From an uncultured Spartobacteria bacterium (GTDB taxonomy: Bacteria; Verrucomicrobiota; Verrucomicrobiia; Chthoniobacterales; Chthoniobacteraceae), in NCBI GenBank assembly GCA_903901425.1, contig CAIURC010000134.1, positions 1 through 51,686 on the forward strand: a DNA stretch of 51,686 nucleotides, written 5' to 3'. Made by a program: the position numbers and the translations under genes. The notes under the pieces were generated by a model that was not told where the DNA came from, made no database searches, and worked only from the letters and a program-made list of their open reading frames with translations. Positions 16,600-26,292 of this stretch are shown here, piece by piece; positions within the stretch are counted from its first letter, which is position 1; each line of letters begins with the position of its first letter.

Positions 16600-18021
16600 T
16601 CACGCGAGCAGTTCCTTGACCACCTCGCCCTCGACGTCTGTGAGTCGGAAATCCCGGCCTGCATACCGGTAGGTGAGTGTTTCGTGGTTGAATCCGAGCA
16701 GATGCAGGAGGGTGGCATGGAGGTCGTGCACATGGACTTTGCCCTCGGCAATGTGCAGCCCGATGTCATCGGTGGCGCCGTGGATGTGGCCGGCCTTGAC
16801 GCCGCCGCCTGCCATCCAGAGGGAAAACCCGTCGTTGTGATGGTCCCGGCCCACCTTTGGAGTGAGCGGCATTTGGGCGGTGGGGGTGCGTCCGAATTCA
16901 CCTCCCCAGAGTACCAGCGTGTCGTCGAGCATGCCCCGGTTCTGGAGGTCTTCAAGGAGGGCGGCGATGGGTTTGTCGCACTCGGTGGCCAGACGGCGGT
17001 GCGCTTCCTCGACGTTTTCATGGGTGTCCCATGGCTGGCCGCTTCCATGCCAGACCTGCACGTAGCGCACCCCGCGTTCCGCCAGACGCCGGGCCATGAG
17101 GATCTGTCGGCCCTGCACGGTGTCGCCGTACATCTCCCGGATGTTTTGGGGTTCCTGGCTGACGTCAAAGGCATTGGTGGCCTCGGTTTGCATGCGGAAT
17201 GCGAGTTCCAACGATTGAATTCTGGCTTCGAGTTGGGGATGGCTGGGGTGCTGTTTGCGGTGCAACTCGTTGAGTTGTTGGATGTAGCCAAGTTGTTCCC
17301 TTTGCTGGCCGGGAAGAATCGCCTCGTTGCGAAGGTTGGCAATCAGCCGGTCTGCCTGAGTTTCTTTGGTGTCGATGTGGGTTCCCTGATAGATCCCGGG
17401 CAGGAATGCGCTGCGCCAGTTGGCGCTCTGGGCGACTGGGAGTCCCCCGGGACACATCACCACAAAACCCGGGAGGCTTTGGTTTTCGGTGCCGAGCCCG
17501 TACAGCGTCCAGGAACCGACGCTGGGTCTTGGAAGGGTGAGGCTGCCGGTGTTCATCATCATGAGTGCCGACTCGTGGTTGGGCACGTCATTGAACATTG
17601 AGCGCACCACACAGAGCTTGTCTGCGTGCCGTGCGACATGGGGAAAGAGTTCGCTGATTTCGATCCCGCTCTGGCCGTGTCGGGTGAATTTGAAGCTCGA
17701 GCCAAGCGCGGCGCCGCTCAGGCGCTTGTCTTTACTCAACTCCGCGGACATGGGGAGGGATTTGCCGTGGAGTTCGTTCAGCTTGGGTTTCGGATCAAAG
17801 GTGTCCATCTGGGACGGTCCGCCGTTCATGAACAGATGAATGATGCGTTTTGCCTTGCCCGGGAACTGGGGACGCCGCGGCGCGAGTGGGGAAAGAGGCG
17901 CGGCATTGGCTTCTGTCAGGCCGAGTTCGTGGAGAAGTCCCCCGAGCGCGAGGCTTCCGAGGCCAAAACCGGCCCTGGAAAGGGCTTCACGGCGGGAAAG
18001 GTGTGCGGACTGTGGGTTCAT
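16600..18021 (-). CDS. DUF1501 protein (secreted, sulfatase-like fold)
   Basis: 473 residues. It begins with a Tat-like signal: SRREALSRAGFG then a hydrophobic run ending near residue 40. Typical DUF1501 landmarks follow: RIIHLFMNGGPSQMDTFDPK, an ARRLAERGVRYVQVWHGSGQ block and the end segment [20 protein letters not shown]. The family is related to alkaline phosphatases/sulfatases but often lacks their full metal set; its function is not established. It nearly always travels with a PSCyt1/DUF1549/DUF1553 protein, as here, where it lies 18 nt downstream. The pair is exported and thought to act in breakdown of polymers in PVC bacteria. Confidence 0.9.
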   Translation of the reverse strand: MNPQSAHLSRREALSRAGFGLGSLALGGLLHELGLTEANAAPLSPLAPRRPQFPGKAKRIIHLFMNGGPSQMDTFDPKPKLNELHGKSLPMSAELSKDKRLSGAALGSSFKFTRHGQSGIEISELFPHVARHADKLCVVRSMFNDVPNHESALMMMNTGSLTLPRPSVGSWTLYGLGTENQSLPGFVVMCPGGLPVAQSANWRSAFLPGIYQGTHIDTKETQADRLIANLRNEAILPGQQREQLGYIQQLNELHRKQHPSHPQLEARIQSLELAFRMQTEATNAFDVSQEPQNIREMYGDTVQGRQILMARRLAERGVRYVQVWHGSGQPWDTHENVEEAHRRLATECDKPIAALLEDLQNRGMLDDTLVLWGGEFGRTPTAQMPLTPKVGRDHHNDGFSLWMAGGGVKAGHIHGATDDIGLHIAEGKVHVHDLHATLLHLLGFNHETLTYRYAGRDFRLTDVEGEVVKELLA

Positions 18022-18039
18022 GGCGGAAAGAAGTGGGGG

Positions 18040-21000
18040 TCAGTCGACAAACATGAATTCGTTGGTGATCAGAAGCGCCTGGGCCATGCGTTCAAGGGCT
18101 GTCAGTTTCGGGGGGGGCGGGTTTTTGAAGTCCGCCTGTGCGTCCCAGACGGTTTGGAGGTTCTTGGGCGCCATTTCCGGCATGACCAGCAGACGCAGCG
18201 TGGGAGCCCATCGGAACCCGTCACTCGTCGTGGTTTCACGACAGTCCACGGTGAAATCAAGAATCTCACCCTGTTCCACCCTGATCTTCTCCACCTGCGT
18301 TTGGCAGGAGGATCCGTTGTTGCGGTCCACGATCCATTCGGCCAGCAGACCCGTTTTGGATGAAAGAATCCGGGCACGGATTCCGTCGCCGCTGGCTTTT
18401 GCCGCCACTGCGATCTCGCCGCCCACTGCAAATTCACCGGCATAGGGAGCCACCCAGCGTCGGATGGCTGCCATGCCAATTCCGGCCCCCGGATGTCCCC
18501 CGCCGGCGCTGAGGCTGACGAAACCATGCACCCGGTCAGGAAACGCCCGTGCCCCTTGGTAGCGTTTGGTTTTCTGATCAAAGTGCGGCAGGAGCTGAAA
18601 CGCTTGGTCCCGAGGAACCTGCGGGTCGGCGCTCCCGTAGCCGCTCCGCCAGGCGCCGCCGGGTGGTTCTCCCGGCGGAGCCAGCGGACTGTGGATCAGC
18701 CTCCGGCCAAGAGCCTCTTCCTCAGGGGTGGGGAGGCGCTGGTAGACAAGTCGGTACAGCGACCGGATCAGGGCGTCCGAGGGGTCCAGTGATGCCGGAG
18801 GCACTTCCTCCTGAGCCTTGGAGGCCATCAGACAGGCCTTCTCGATGATAAATGCGTCGTTCAACGCAAACAACGCCTGTTGCGGAACGAGCGTCTGTGA
18901 GCGTTCCGTGTTCGAAATGTCCGGGGACGGAAAATCGAACGTGGTGAAGAGCGGATCAATGTTCACACGGTCCACGAATCCGTAAATGGTTCTGCGAGTG
19001 GTAAAGGGTTGGGTGGAGAGGTTGACTGCGCGTCCTCCGATGGCGGGATTGAGCTGACCACTGGCTGAAAGCATGGCGTCCCGCATCGATTCGAAGTCTC
19101 GCCGGCGTTGGTTTGCGCGCCAGAGCCCTGTGTTGTCAGGATCGACCCTCGATGCCTCCGGCCGGTCCGCACTGCTTTGCTGGTAGGTGCGGCTCAGCAC
19201 AATATCCCGCACCAATTTCTTGGTGGACCAGTTCCGTTGCATCAATGCCGAGGCAAGCCAGTCCAGCAGTTCGGGATGGGAGGGTGGTTCGGATTGCAGG
19301 CCGAAGTCCCCTGGGGTTTTCACCAGAGGCCGACCCAGAAGATGACGCCACACCTGGTTGGCCCACACGCGTGGCGTCAGCGGATTTTCCTTGCTGGCAA
19401 TTTTCTCGGCCAGTTCTCTGCGGCCACTTTGTTCAGCAGGAAACGGGGTCTTGCCCGGATCCAGCACCTCGAGAAAGCGGCGATCCACGGGCTCGCCCCG
19501 TTTCGCGGGATCTCCGCGCATGTAAATCACGGGTTTGAAGGGTTTGGAGCGGTCCTTGAGCGCCATGGCCCGCACCGGAGCGCCCTCATGGGTTGCCTCG
19601 ATTTCTGAGACCGCTTTTCCGAGTTTCTCGTATTCGTTTCGGGCCTCGCGGGAGGGCCGTGCAACCCGTTCGACATCGGCGGGTTGGAAGTCTAAGAGGC
19701 CGTCCTTCCTCAGGAAGGCTTCGAGCACGCCAGCCGCGGCGGGATCCGAGGCGGAGATCGCTGTGGCGAGCACCGCGCCATAAGCACGTGCCAAGGCTTC
19801 CTCGTTTTCCGGGTTTTTTTCACGCAGGATTTTCAGCACCCACGGATGAATCGCCTGCCCTGATGCAGAGGTGTTACCCGAGCCCAGTAGGGTTTTGAGA
19901 ACTTCTGGTTTTCTATCCACGGCGGCCTTTAACACTTCAGTCATAGCGCCAAACACCGGGTCTTCCAGGTGTTCCGGGGATTTCCGGAAGGAGGTCCACT
20001 TTTTGTGGAGGGGGTCCAGGGCAATCTCCAAAAGCTGGGTGTCGCTGAGCACCTTGCGCATCTCCTTTTTCTGGAACTCCAATGCGCAAAGTGCATCGAA
20101 ATAGGCTTCCGGCTTCGCTTTGACTGCTTCGAGTGCTTTGGCCCGTTGGCGGGTGGTTAGATCGTTGAGAGCCTGCACGGCCAGGTTTTTTCGGGACTCA
20201 TAATCCGCGCGAACTTCTTCGGGGATTTTTGCATGGGAAAGCGCGATGGCCGGCAGTGGGTTGCAGACTTCCGTGCTTTTGAAGACTCCGTACAGCGCAT
20301 AGAAGTCTGCCGTGGGAATAGGGTCAAATTTGTGGTCGTGGCAGCGTGCGCACACCACGGTGAGGCCCATGATTCCCCGCGTGACCACATCGATCCGGTC
20401 GTTGATTTGCTCGTCTTCGCGTTTCAGAAAACGGGGCCCCACGGTGAGCAGGCCGAGCGCCGCCAAAGACGGATGGTCCTGGGGGAATCCCATCAAATCA
20501 GCGGCGATCTGTTCCCTGACAAACTCATCGTAGGGTTTGTCTTCGTTGAATGACGCAATGACATAGTCCCGGAAAGTCCATGCAAACGGGTAGCGCAGGT
20601 CGTCCACCGGGAAAAAATCCTGCGTGTCAGCGTAGCGCGCGATGTCCAGCCAGTGTCGGCCCCAGCGTTCGCCGAAGTGGGGGGACGCCAAAAGTTGGTC
20701 GACTTTTCCGGCCACTGCCATGTCCGGATCTGCAGAAAAAGCGGCTACAAATCGGTCCATCTCTGCGGGCGAGGGCGGAAGTCCCGTGAGATCAAAGTGG
20801 AGCCGCTTGAGCAGGGTTGAGGCGTCCGCCCTTTCAGAGGGGGAAAGGTTTACGGTTCTCCGCCTGCTCTCCACAAACGCATCAATGGCTTCGGATCCGG
20901 CTTCCAGGGTTCCGGCCTGGGCGGGAGGCACTGGCTGAAACGCCCAGTGGTGGGCGGCTTTTTTGAAGAGCACCTCCTGTTTTCCCAAAATGGACTCCCC

Positions 21001-21429
21001 GGCAGCCGTGCCCCCGGCTTTTCCTGGCCAGTCTGCACCTTGATCAATCCATGCCCTGAGAATGGCGAGGGTTTCCTCAGCCAACATTTTTTTCTTCGGG
21101 GGCATTTCCATGTCCGGCTCAAGATGCGCGGTAAAGCGCAGGAGCGGGCTTTCCGAACCTTTGCCCGGAACAATTGCCGGGCCGTAAGAACTGCCCCCCA
21201 AAAGAGCCATTTCTCGTGAATCGAGACGCAGCCCGCCTTTCTGTTTTTCCGGTCCGTGACAGGAAACGCAGTGCTCGACCAGCACGGGATGAATATCGCC
21301 AAAATAGCGCACCGGTCTCTGGACGGGGTCTGGCAGGTCGAGAGTGTCCGCACCTGCCCGCTTCTGTGCGGGTTCAGCACGGACTTGGAAAGGGAGGGCA
21401 ACAACCAGCGCAAGCAGTGCGGATTTCAT
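18040..21429 (-). CDS. PSCyt1-DUF1549-DUF1553 planctomycete-type cytochrome protein
   Basis: 1129 residues with a signal peptide (cleavage near VRAEP). Residues about 45-140 form the PSCyt1 haem domain with CVSCHGPEKQKGG (Cys54, Cys57, His58). DUF1549 follows (about 170-400), including SFDLTGLPPS-like FDLTGLPPSPAEMD, the WGRHWLDIARYADT block and a second CxxCH (CARCHDHKFDPI). DUF1553 (about 690-930) includes PRVWANQVWRHLLG and NTERSQTLVPQQALFALND. The last about 180 residues form a separate beta-rich domain. A c-type cytochrome made outside the cytoplasm depends on ResB/CcsA, present at 12271-15690. The role of the family is unknown; it is assumed to be oxidation during polymer use. Confidence 0.9.
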   Translation of the reverse strand: MKSALLALVVALPFQVRAEPAQKRAGADTLDLPDPVQRPVRYFGDIHPVLVEHCVSCHGPEKQKGGLRLDSREMALLGGSSYGPAIVPGKGSESPLLRFTAHLEPDMEMPPKKKMLAEETLAILRAWIDQGADWPGKAGGTAAGESILGKQEVLFKKAAHHWAFQPVPPAQAGTLEAGSEAIDAFVESRRRTVNLSPSERADASTLLKRLHFDLTGLPPSPAEMDRFVAAFSADPDMAVAGKVDQLLASPHFGERWGRHWLDIARYADTQDFFPVDDLRYPFAWTFRDYVIASFNEDKPYDEFVREQIAADLMGFPQDHPSLAALGLLTVGPRFLKREDEQINDRIDVVTRGIMGLTVVCARCHDHKFDPIPTADFYALYGVFKSTEVCNPLPAIALSHAKIPEEVRADYESRKNLAVQALNDLTTRQRAKALEAVKAKPEAYFDALCALEFQKKEMRKVLSDTQLLEIALDPLHKKWTSFRKSPEHLEDPVFGAMTEVLKAAVDRKPEVLKTLLGSGNTSASGQAIHPWVLKILREKNPENEEALARAYGAVLATAISASDPAAAGVLEAFLRKDGLLDFQPADVERVARPSREARNEYEKLGKAVSEIEATHEGAPVRAMALKDRSKPFKPVIYMRGDPAKRGEPVDRRFLEVLDPGKTPFPAEQSGRRELAEKIASKENPLTPRVWANQVWRHLLGRPLVKTPGDFGLQSEPPSHPELLDWLASALMQRNWSTKKLVRDIVLSRTYQQSSADRPEASRVDPDNTGLWRANQRRRDFESMRDAMLSASGQLNPAIGGRAVNLSTQPFTTRRTIYGFVDRVNIDPLFTTFDFPSPDISNTERSQTLVPQQALFALNDAFIIEKACLMASKAQEEVPPASLDPSDALIRSLYRLVYQRLPTPEEEALGRRLIHSPLAPPGEPPGGAWRSGYGSADPQVPRDQAFQLLPHFDQKTKRYQGARAFPDRVHGFVSLSAGGGHPGAGIGMAAIRRWVAPYAGEFAVGGEIAVAAKASGDGIRARILSSKTGLLAEWIVDRNNGSSCQTQVEKIRVEQGEILDFTVDCRETTTSDGFRWAPTLRLLVMPEMAPKNLQTVWDAQADFKNPPPPKLTALERMAQALLITNEFMFVD

Positions 21430-21572
21430 TAGGACAGAAGGATTGGTCTGCTCAAGGGCGGCGGAATGACACGAGTGGAAGCAAGACGCTGCACAGGTTG
21501 GAGTTGCGGGTGGAGGGGTGCGCCAAAACTATTCAAGGAAGAATACCTGTGGCAGGGGGGCGTTCTTTGATG

Positions 21573-21612
21573 GATTGTCTTTCATCTTTGTGTCTGACAC
21601 AAAAGGACAATC
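21573..21612. promoter_or_regulatory. interrupted dyad, candidate operator before the AraC gene
   Basis: Two nested inverted repeats: outer GATTGTC/GACAATC (21573-21579 and 21606-21612) and inner TTTGTGTC/GACACAAA (21587-21594 and 21596-21603). The inner arms are separated by one base. The element covers the likely ribosome binding site (AAAGGA) and ends 4 nt before the AraC ATG, in the spacer shared with the divergent PSCyt gene. Likely an autoregulatory site or a translation-blocking hairpin; inference only. Confidence 0.5.
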
Positions 21613-21616
21613 GCAC

Positions 21617-22528
21617 ATGCCGCCCCGTGTCCCTCGTCCCGCTGCCGAACGCGAAGTCTTTGAAGTCCGGGAAGCCAAACTGACTGGCGTAGATCTCGGA
21701 TTTCCCCAGCTCGCCTATGTCACCGCGACAACGGATTTCCTCTCCAGCAGGGTGGCATGGCATTCCCATGATTTCTGGGAGGTCCTCATGTTCTTTCGCG
21801 GAGCTGCGCGGTACGAGTTGGAGGATGGAATCCAGGTGGAGGTTCCTGGCAACCATTTTCTTCTGGTTCCCCCCGGGTTCCGCCACCGGGGAGACAACGA
21901 TGTCCGGTTGCCCTGCGACTTCTTTGCGCTCGGATTTTTTGGTAAACCGCCTCTGGCGGAATGCGGGCACAGTCCCTTGAGTGAGTGGGAATCCTGCTGG
22001 GTGGTGGAGCAATTCGGATTGGGAGAGAAACGGGTGTTCTCGATGAGCCGGTCTCTGATGGAACAGACGGAGCAGTTGCGCAGATTGGTTCTCGCGAGTC
22101 AGGCACAGCCGCTGAGCCACAGCCAACGAGCCATGCTTCGGCATGCGGTTGCATGGGCCTTGGTTCAGATCGCAGAGAATCTCGGCTCTTGCTCCCAGAA
22201 CACGGGTTCGGCTCGAATCTCTGCTGCCATGACATTTCTAGAAACTCACATGGGGCGTCCTGTGGGGATGGATGCTGTGGCCTCTGCGGTCGGCATTCCG
22301 CGCAAGCAATTCTACAGCCAGTTCCGGCAGGAAACGGGGATGACCCCCAACGACTGGCTTCAGAGGCTTCGCCTCCGCCGGGCCGAGGAGTTGCTGCTTT
22401 CCACCAATCTGACCGTGGAATCCATCGCTCTGGAACTGGGGTACCCCGGGGCTGCCTATTTTTGCCGGGTTTTTCGCAAGTATCTTGGGAGCACTCCCGG
22501 CCAATTCCGAAGGGATGCGGGCAGGTGA
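21617..22528 (+). CDS. AraC-family transcriptional regulator
   Basis: 303 residues from ATG 21617 (MPPRVPRPAAE), preceded by AAAGGA at suitable spacing. The N-terminal 110 residues are a cupin-like sensor (WHSHDFWEVLMFFRG, then NHFLLVPPGFRHRG). The C-terminal 100 residues hold two helix-turn-helix units: VGMDAVASAVGIPRKQFYSQF and the signature SIALELGYPGAAYFCRVFRK. The sensor type usually binds a sugar or other small ligand. Divergent from the PSCyt/DUF1501 genes and just before a second, broken copy of such a pair, so control of these is probable. Upstream in-frame start at 21518 would add a non-conserved leader covering the dyad. Confidence 0.9.
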   Translation: MPPRVPRPAAEREVFEVREAKLTGVDLGFPQLAYVTATTDFLSSRVAWHSHDFWEVLMFFRGAARYELEDGIQVEVPGNHFLLVPPGFRHRGDNDVRLPCDFFALGFFGKPPLAECGHSPLSEWESCWVVEQFGLGEKRVFSMSRSLMEQTEQLRRLVLASQAQPLSHSQRAMLRHAVAWALVQIAENLGSCSQNTGSARISAAMTFLETHMGRPVGMDAVASAVGIPRKQFYSQFRQETGMTPNDWLQRLRLRRAEELLLSTNLTVESIALELGYPGAAYFCRVFRKYLGSTPGQFRRDAGR

Positions 22529-22885
22529 GCCGAATGGCGGGTCTGCCCGGGTGCGAGGCCGATCTCCATAGATTGGTGCTCCACAGGGATGGGCACCATG
22601 ATGGGGCGTGCTAGGCGGGAGATTTTTGAGTGCCGCGTTGAATGCAGCGAGAGCAGGCAATCGGGCGCGTGCAGCATAACGGAGTGAGTGGGCGGAAAGG
22701 GAAGTTGTTGAATTTCACCGGATTCGGAGAGCGTCCGCGGAGCCGGAGCACCCGTGTGATGCTCTTCTCACCAAGCGCGTCTATGCCCAAAGTCACGCGA
22801 TGCGCTGGGGGTGCGTGTGCCAGAGATCCAGAATCACGCGTTTGCGTGACTGTGTTTGTTTCCACGGCTGTGGGATTACTTTGGA
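22529..22885. other. intergenic region before the chimeric pseudogene
   Basis: No gene recognised. A short perfect inverted repeat TCACGC-gttt-GCGTGA lies at 22834-22849, 37 nt before the pseudogene ATG, and a related half (tcacgcgatgcgctg) at about 22794. It may be an old operator. The region is otherwise featureless. Confidence 0.35.
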
Positions 22886-24196
22886 ATGCAAGTTCCCCGA
22901 AGTGCGCTTCTTTGCCTTCTCCTGAGTGTCCCCGGTTTTTGCATCCAAGCCAAAACCCAGGAACCCGCCGCAGTTGATTTTTCACGGGAAGTGCTTCCGA
23001 TTTTCCGGGACCACTGCATGGGCTGTCACGGGCCTGAAAAACAGAAGAGTGGGTACCGTCTTGACCGGCGGGATGACGCGTTGAAGGGGGGCGAGTCCGG
23101 TGAGGCCGCGATCCACCCCGGCGATCCTGCGAAAAGCCCTGTGTTGCGGTTTGTTTCCGGCGAGGACAGCGACATGCTCATGCCCCCAAAAAAGAGCACC
23201 CAAAAACCGCTCTCCCCGGCCCAGATCGAGACCCTGCGAAAATGGATCGCTCAGGGCGCGCCGTGGCCCGAGGAAAACCAGACTGCACGCAGGGACCCGC
23301 TGGACTGGTGGTCACTCCGTCCGCTTTCCACGCCTGCGGTGCCCGTTTTGAACGTGCATCCCGTGGATGCTTTTTGCGGGTCCGGCTCCGAGAAAAGGGG
23401 CCCTCGCCTCGAGCCGACAAGGCGGTGTTGCTCCGGCGGGTTTCATTTGATCTCACAGGGTTCAACCGCGATCATGCGGCGCGGCATCCCGAGGATCCCC
23501 GGCTGGAGGGGCGGATCCGGAGTTATGAGATGGCAGCCAAAATGCAGTTGAGCGCGCCGGATGCATTGAGCCTCAAGCAGGAGCCAGAGCATATCCTGCG
23601 TCATTACGGACTGGATAAAGGTGCCTAGAAATGGCCGTCCGAAATCAACGAGGCGGAGGAGACATTTCATTTTTCGCAGAAGTGCCTCACCGCCCGGCGT
23701 CTCCTGGAGCGGGGCGTGCGTTTTGTCCAGATCTGGAGCGGGAACGATAACGGTTTCCCAAGGCGGAACTGGGATTCCCACGAGGACATTCGGCGCGACC
23801 ATGGGCCGTTAGCGATGGGAATGGCGCGCGGAGCCGCAGCGTTAATCCAAGGCCTCAAACAGCGCGGGATGCTGTAGGACACTCTCATTCTCTGGACCAC
23901 AGAGTTTGGCCGGATGCCCTCCTCACAAAATGGTCTGAAGGGGCGGGACCACAACCCGTATGTGTTCACCAACTGGCTGTGTGGTGGCGGGATCAAGGGG
24001 GGGGACACATGGCGAGAGCGACCCGCGGGGATACAAGCCGATGGACCGGAAGAATCCGACGGAAGTGTACGACGTGCACGCCACGCTGCTGCATCTTTTG
24101 GGCATCGACCACACCCGGTTCACTGTCCGTCGCGACGGAATCGACCGGCGCCTGACCGATGTTTACGGGCACGTGATCCACGAGATTCTCTCCTGA
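22886..24196 (+). pseudogene. PSCyt1/DUF1549 gene fused by deletion to a DUF1501 gene, decayed
   Basis: The 5' part encodes a signal peptide, PSCyt1 with the haem site CMGCHGPEKQKSG, and the first residues of DUF1549 (VSFDLTGF). At about 23455-23465 the reading passes, in frame, into the C-terminal half of a DUF1501 protein (EDPRLEGRIRSYEMAAKMQL, then RRLLERGVRFVQIWSG and [14 protein letters not shown]). Damage: a one-base loss in the T run at 23371-23375, TAG at 23626-23628, TAG at 23875-23877, and a one-base gain in the eight-G run at 23997-24004. The missing middle would be about 3 kb by comparison with the intact pair at 16600-21429. A relic of a second PSCyt-DUF1501 operon, in PSCyt-first order. 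Confidence 0.85.
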
Positions 24197-24690
24197 TTCG
24201 TCTGGGGGTGATAGGAATCCCCACCCGGCCAAGGCGAGCGAGGCGTTGTGAGCGGATCTTCGTTGGTCCGCGGCGTATCCTCGGCGGGCGGGGAGGGATT
24301 CTCTGGAGGCGCCGCGGATCCGATGGCCGGCCTGATGCGTTGCCAAGTGCTTCCCGGCTCAGGCGGCTTTAGGTGAGGTTCAAACCAGCCCCAGATGCCG
24401 TAGCGCCTCCGTGGTCGGCCCCTCCAACGTTGCGACAGGGACGTTTCCCACAGACCCCGCTGCCTTTATTCCTTGGGGGGTGTAGTATGCGCCGAGAGCG
24501 AGGTCGCGGAACCTGCGGAAAAACTGGGCCGCCTGAGCATTCACGACACGGCTGTCTGCGAATACGGAGGGAGAGCGGTGAAAAAAAGTTCTAGGGAGAG
24601 GTCGGGAAACGGGTTAGTTGAATGCGTTCCTTGGCTGCGTTGGGCCCTGAGGCAGGGTGTTCCAGCCAGAACCAACCCCCTTTTTATTCT
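24197..24690. other. intergenic region, no intact gene
   Basis: 494 bp between the chimeric pseudogene and the DUF1080 gene. Short plus-strand frames around 24373-24594 have protein-like stretches (AESEVAEPAEKLGRLS) but no recognisable family, and may be further relics of the broken operon. The DUF1080 leader ends ccccctttttattct before ATG, without a Shine-Dalgarno sequence. Confidence 0.35.
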
Positions 24691-25509
24691 ATGAAACCGT
24701 TGATCCCCCTTGTTGTTGCTGGTGCCGTTGTTTCCCTCGTCAGCCAGAGCGCGATAGCCCAAGAAAAAAAGCCTCTGGGTTATCAGGACACCCCGCTGAT
24801 TCCCGGCACCCAGTGGCACGTGCACGACGGGCTCAGGCCCCAGCCCAAGGTGGTGACGCCCGGCGAGTTCCCCAGCCAGGCGAAACCTTCCAAGGCCCCC
24901 TCGGATGCTGTGGTGTTGTTCGACGGCAAGGATCTCTCCCAATGGACGGGCAAATCCGGGTCGGCAGATTGGAAGGTGGAAAATGGGTACGCGGAGGTGA
25001 ACGGAACGGGTGACATTGTGACCAAGGGCGAGTTTGGCCCGGACCTCCAGCTACATGTGGAATGGGCGTCTCCCATGCCACCGGAAGCTACTGGGCAGGG
25101 GCGCGGCAACAGCGGGATCTTTTTCTTTGGGAAATACGAGGTGCAAGTTCTGGACTGCTTTGAAAACCAGACCTATCCGGACGGCCAGGCCACGGCGGTG
25201 TACGGTCAGACGCCGCCGCTGGTGAACGCTTCGTTGCCGCCGGGGCAGTGGCAGACCTACGACATTCTCTTTTCCGGGCCCCGTTTCGGTGCGGATGGGA
25301 AACTGGAGAAACCGGCTTTTGTGACGATTCTGCACAATGGGGTGGTGGTTCAGAACCACACACAGTTGTTGGGGAACACCCCGCACAAGAAGGTGGGAAC
25401 ATACGAACCGCATCCTGAGAAGGGCGCAATCAAGCTCCAGGACCACCGGAACCCGGTGCGTTACCGGAACATTTGGGTGCGCGAGCTCAAGCCGGTCGAC
25501 TCCCAGTAA
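24691..25509 (+). CDS. secreted DUF1080 protein (3-keto-disaccharide hydrolase family)
   Basis: 272 residues from ATG 24691, with signal peptide MKPLIPLVVAGAVV ending SAIAQ. The DUF1080 opening is clear: DAVVLFDGKDLSQWTG, then ADWKVENGYAEVNGTGDI. The central GNSGIFFFGKYEVQVLD and the closing strand VRYRNIWVRELKP are hallmarks. The family has a concanavalin-like fold; members act on 3-keto-glycosides, and many are uncharacterised. Position after the PSCyt/DUF1501 relic suits sugar catabolism. It lies 105 nt before the lipocalin gene; co-transcription is possible. Confidence 0.9.
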   Translation: MKPLIPLVVAGAVVSLVSQSAIAQEKKPLGYQDTPLIPGTQWHVHDGLRPQPKVVTPGEFPSQAKPSKAPSDAVVLFDGKDLSQWTGKSGSADWKVENGYAEVNGTGDIVTKGEFGPDLQLHVEWASPMPPEATGQGRGNSGIFFFGKYEVQVLDCFENQTYPDGQATAVYGQTPPLVNASLPPGQWQTYDILFSGPRFGADGKLEKPAFVTILHNGVVVQNHTQLLGNTPHKKVGTYEPHPEKGAIKLQDHRNPVRYRNIWVRELKPVDSQ

Positions 25510-25614
25510 ACTCGGTTCCCTAGAGGTCCAGAGGACCCGGGTGCGCGGTGGATCAATGGGCCGGGGTCTGGTTCCGCCTTGCCTTTGGCTGGTACTCCGG
25601 AGAGGGGAATGGGC

Positions 25615-26160
25615 ATGAAATCCCGTTTTTTGCCGTGGCAGCTTTTGGTTTGCGTTGCCGTGTCCCTTCTTCTGGTGGGGTGCGCGGGGCTTGATTCTGG
25701 GCGGAAACCGTTGTGTTCCGTGAAGCACGTGGACCTCAAGCGGTACATGGGCGACTGGTACGTGTTTGCCAACATCCCGTACTTTGCTGAGAAAGGGTGT
25801 TACAACTCGGTGGAAAGTTATGCGCTGAGACCGGATGGCAGGATCGACAACGGGTTCCGGTACCGGAAAGGTTCCTTTGAGGGGCCGGAAAAGAAGGTCC
25901 GCGCATTGGCATGGGTGCACAACACGCAGAGCAACGCAGAATGGCGGGTCCGGTTTTTTGGGGTGTTCACGGCGGAATACGTGGTGGTGGACTTGGATCC
26001 CCAGTACCGGTGGGCGGTGGTTGGGCATCCCTCCCGGAACTACGGGTGGGTGCTGTCGCGTTCCAAAAAACTGTCCGAACGCGAGTACGCCTCGATTTTG
26101 AAGCGGTTGGAGACCCAGGGGTACGATCCTGCGCGCTTTGAGAGGGTGCCCCAGAGGTAG
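25615..26160 (+). CDS. blc: bacterial lipocalin (Blc-like outer membrane lipoprotein)
   Basis: 181 residues from ATG 25615 (MKSRFLPWQ), with AGAGGGG about 7 nt upstream; an ATG at 25609 is possible. The signal ends in the lipobox LLLVGC. The lipocalin motif follows as VDLKRYMGDWYVFANIPYF (GxW), then the second and third motifs VVVDLDPQYRWAVVGHPSR and YGWVLSRSKKL. Blc-type lipocalins bind fatty acids or lysophospholipids at the outer membrane. The next gene on this strand starts the lipid-modification operon, and in several proteobacteria a lipocalin belongs to the same stress regulon as CFA synthase genes, so a shared role is plausible. Confidence 0.88.
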   Translation: MKSRFLPWQLLVCVAVSLLLVGCAGLDSGRKPLCSVKHVDLKRYMGDWYVFANIPYFAEKGCYNSVESYALRPDGRIDNGFRYRKGSFEGPEKKVRALAWVHNTQSNAEWRVRFFGVFTAEYVVVDLDPQYRWAVVGHPSRNYGWVLSRSKKLSEREYASILKRLETQGYDPARFERVPQR

Positions 26161-26292
26161 TTGCCGCTCAAGGGATGGGGCAAATTGGCTTCCGGGTGCG
26201 GGATGAAACGGGTTTTTAGGACGTTGGCAGGACCCAGTTGGAAGCGAATCCTCTTTTCGACAGGGCGCAGGTTGAGTATTCCCCGGGTGCGC

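Noticed and set aside
22575-22601. TGGTGC/GCACCA inverted repeat after the AraC gene
   Set aside because: Stem of only six pairs with no T run, so not a convincing terminator.
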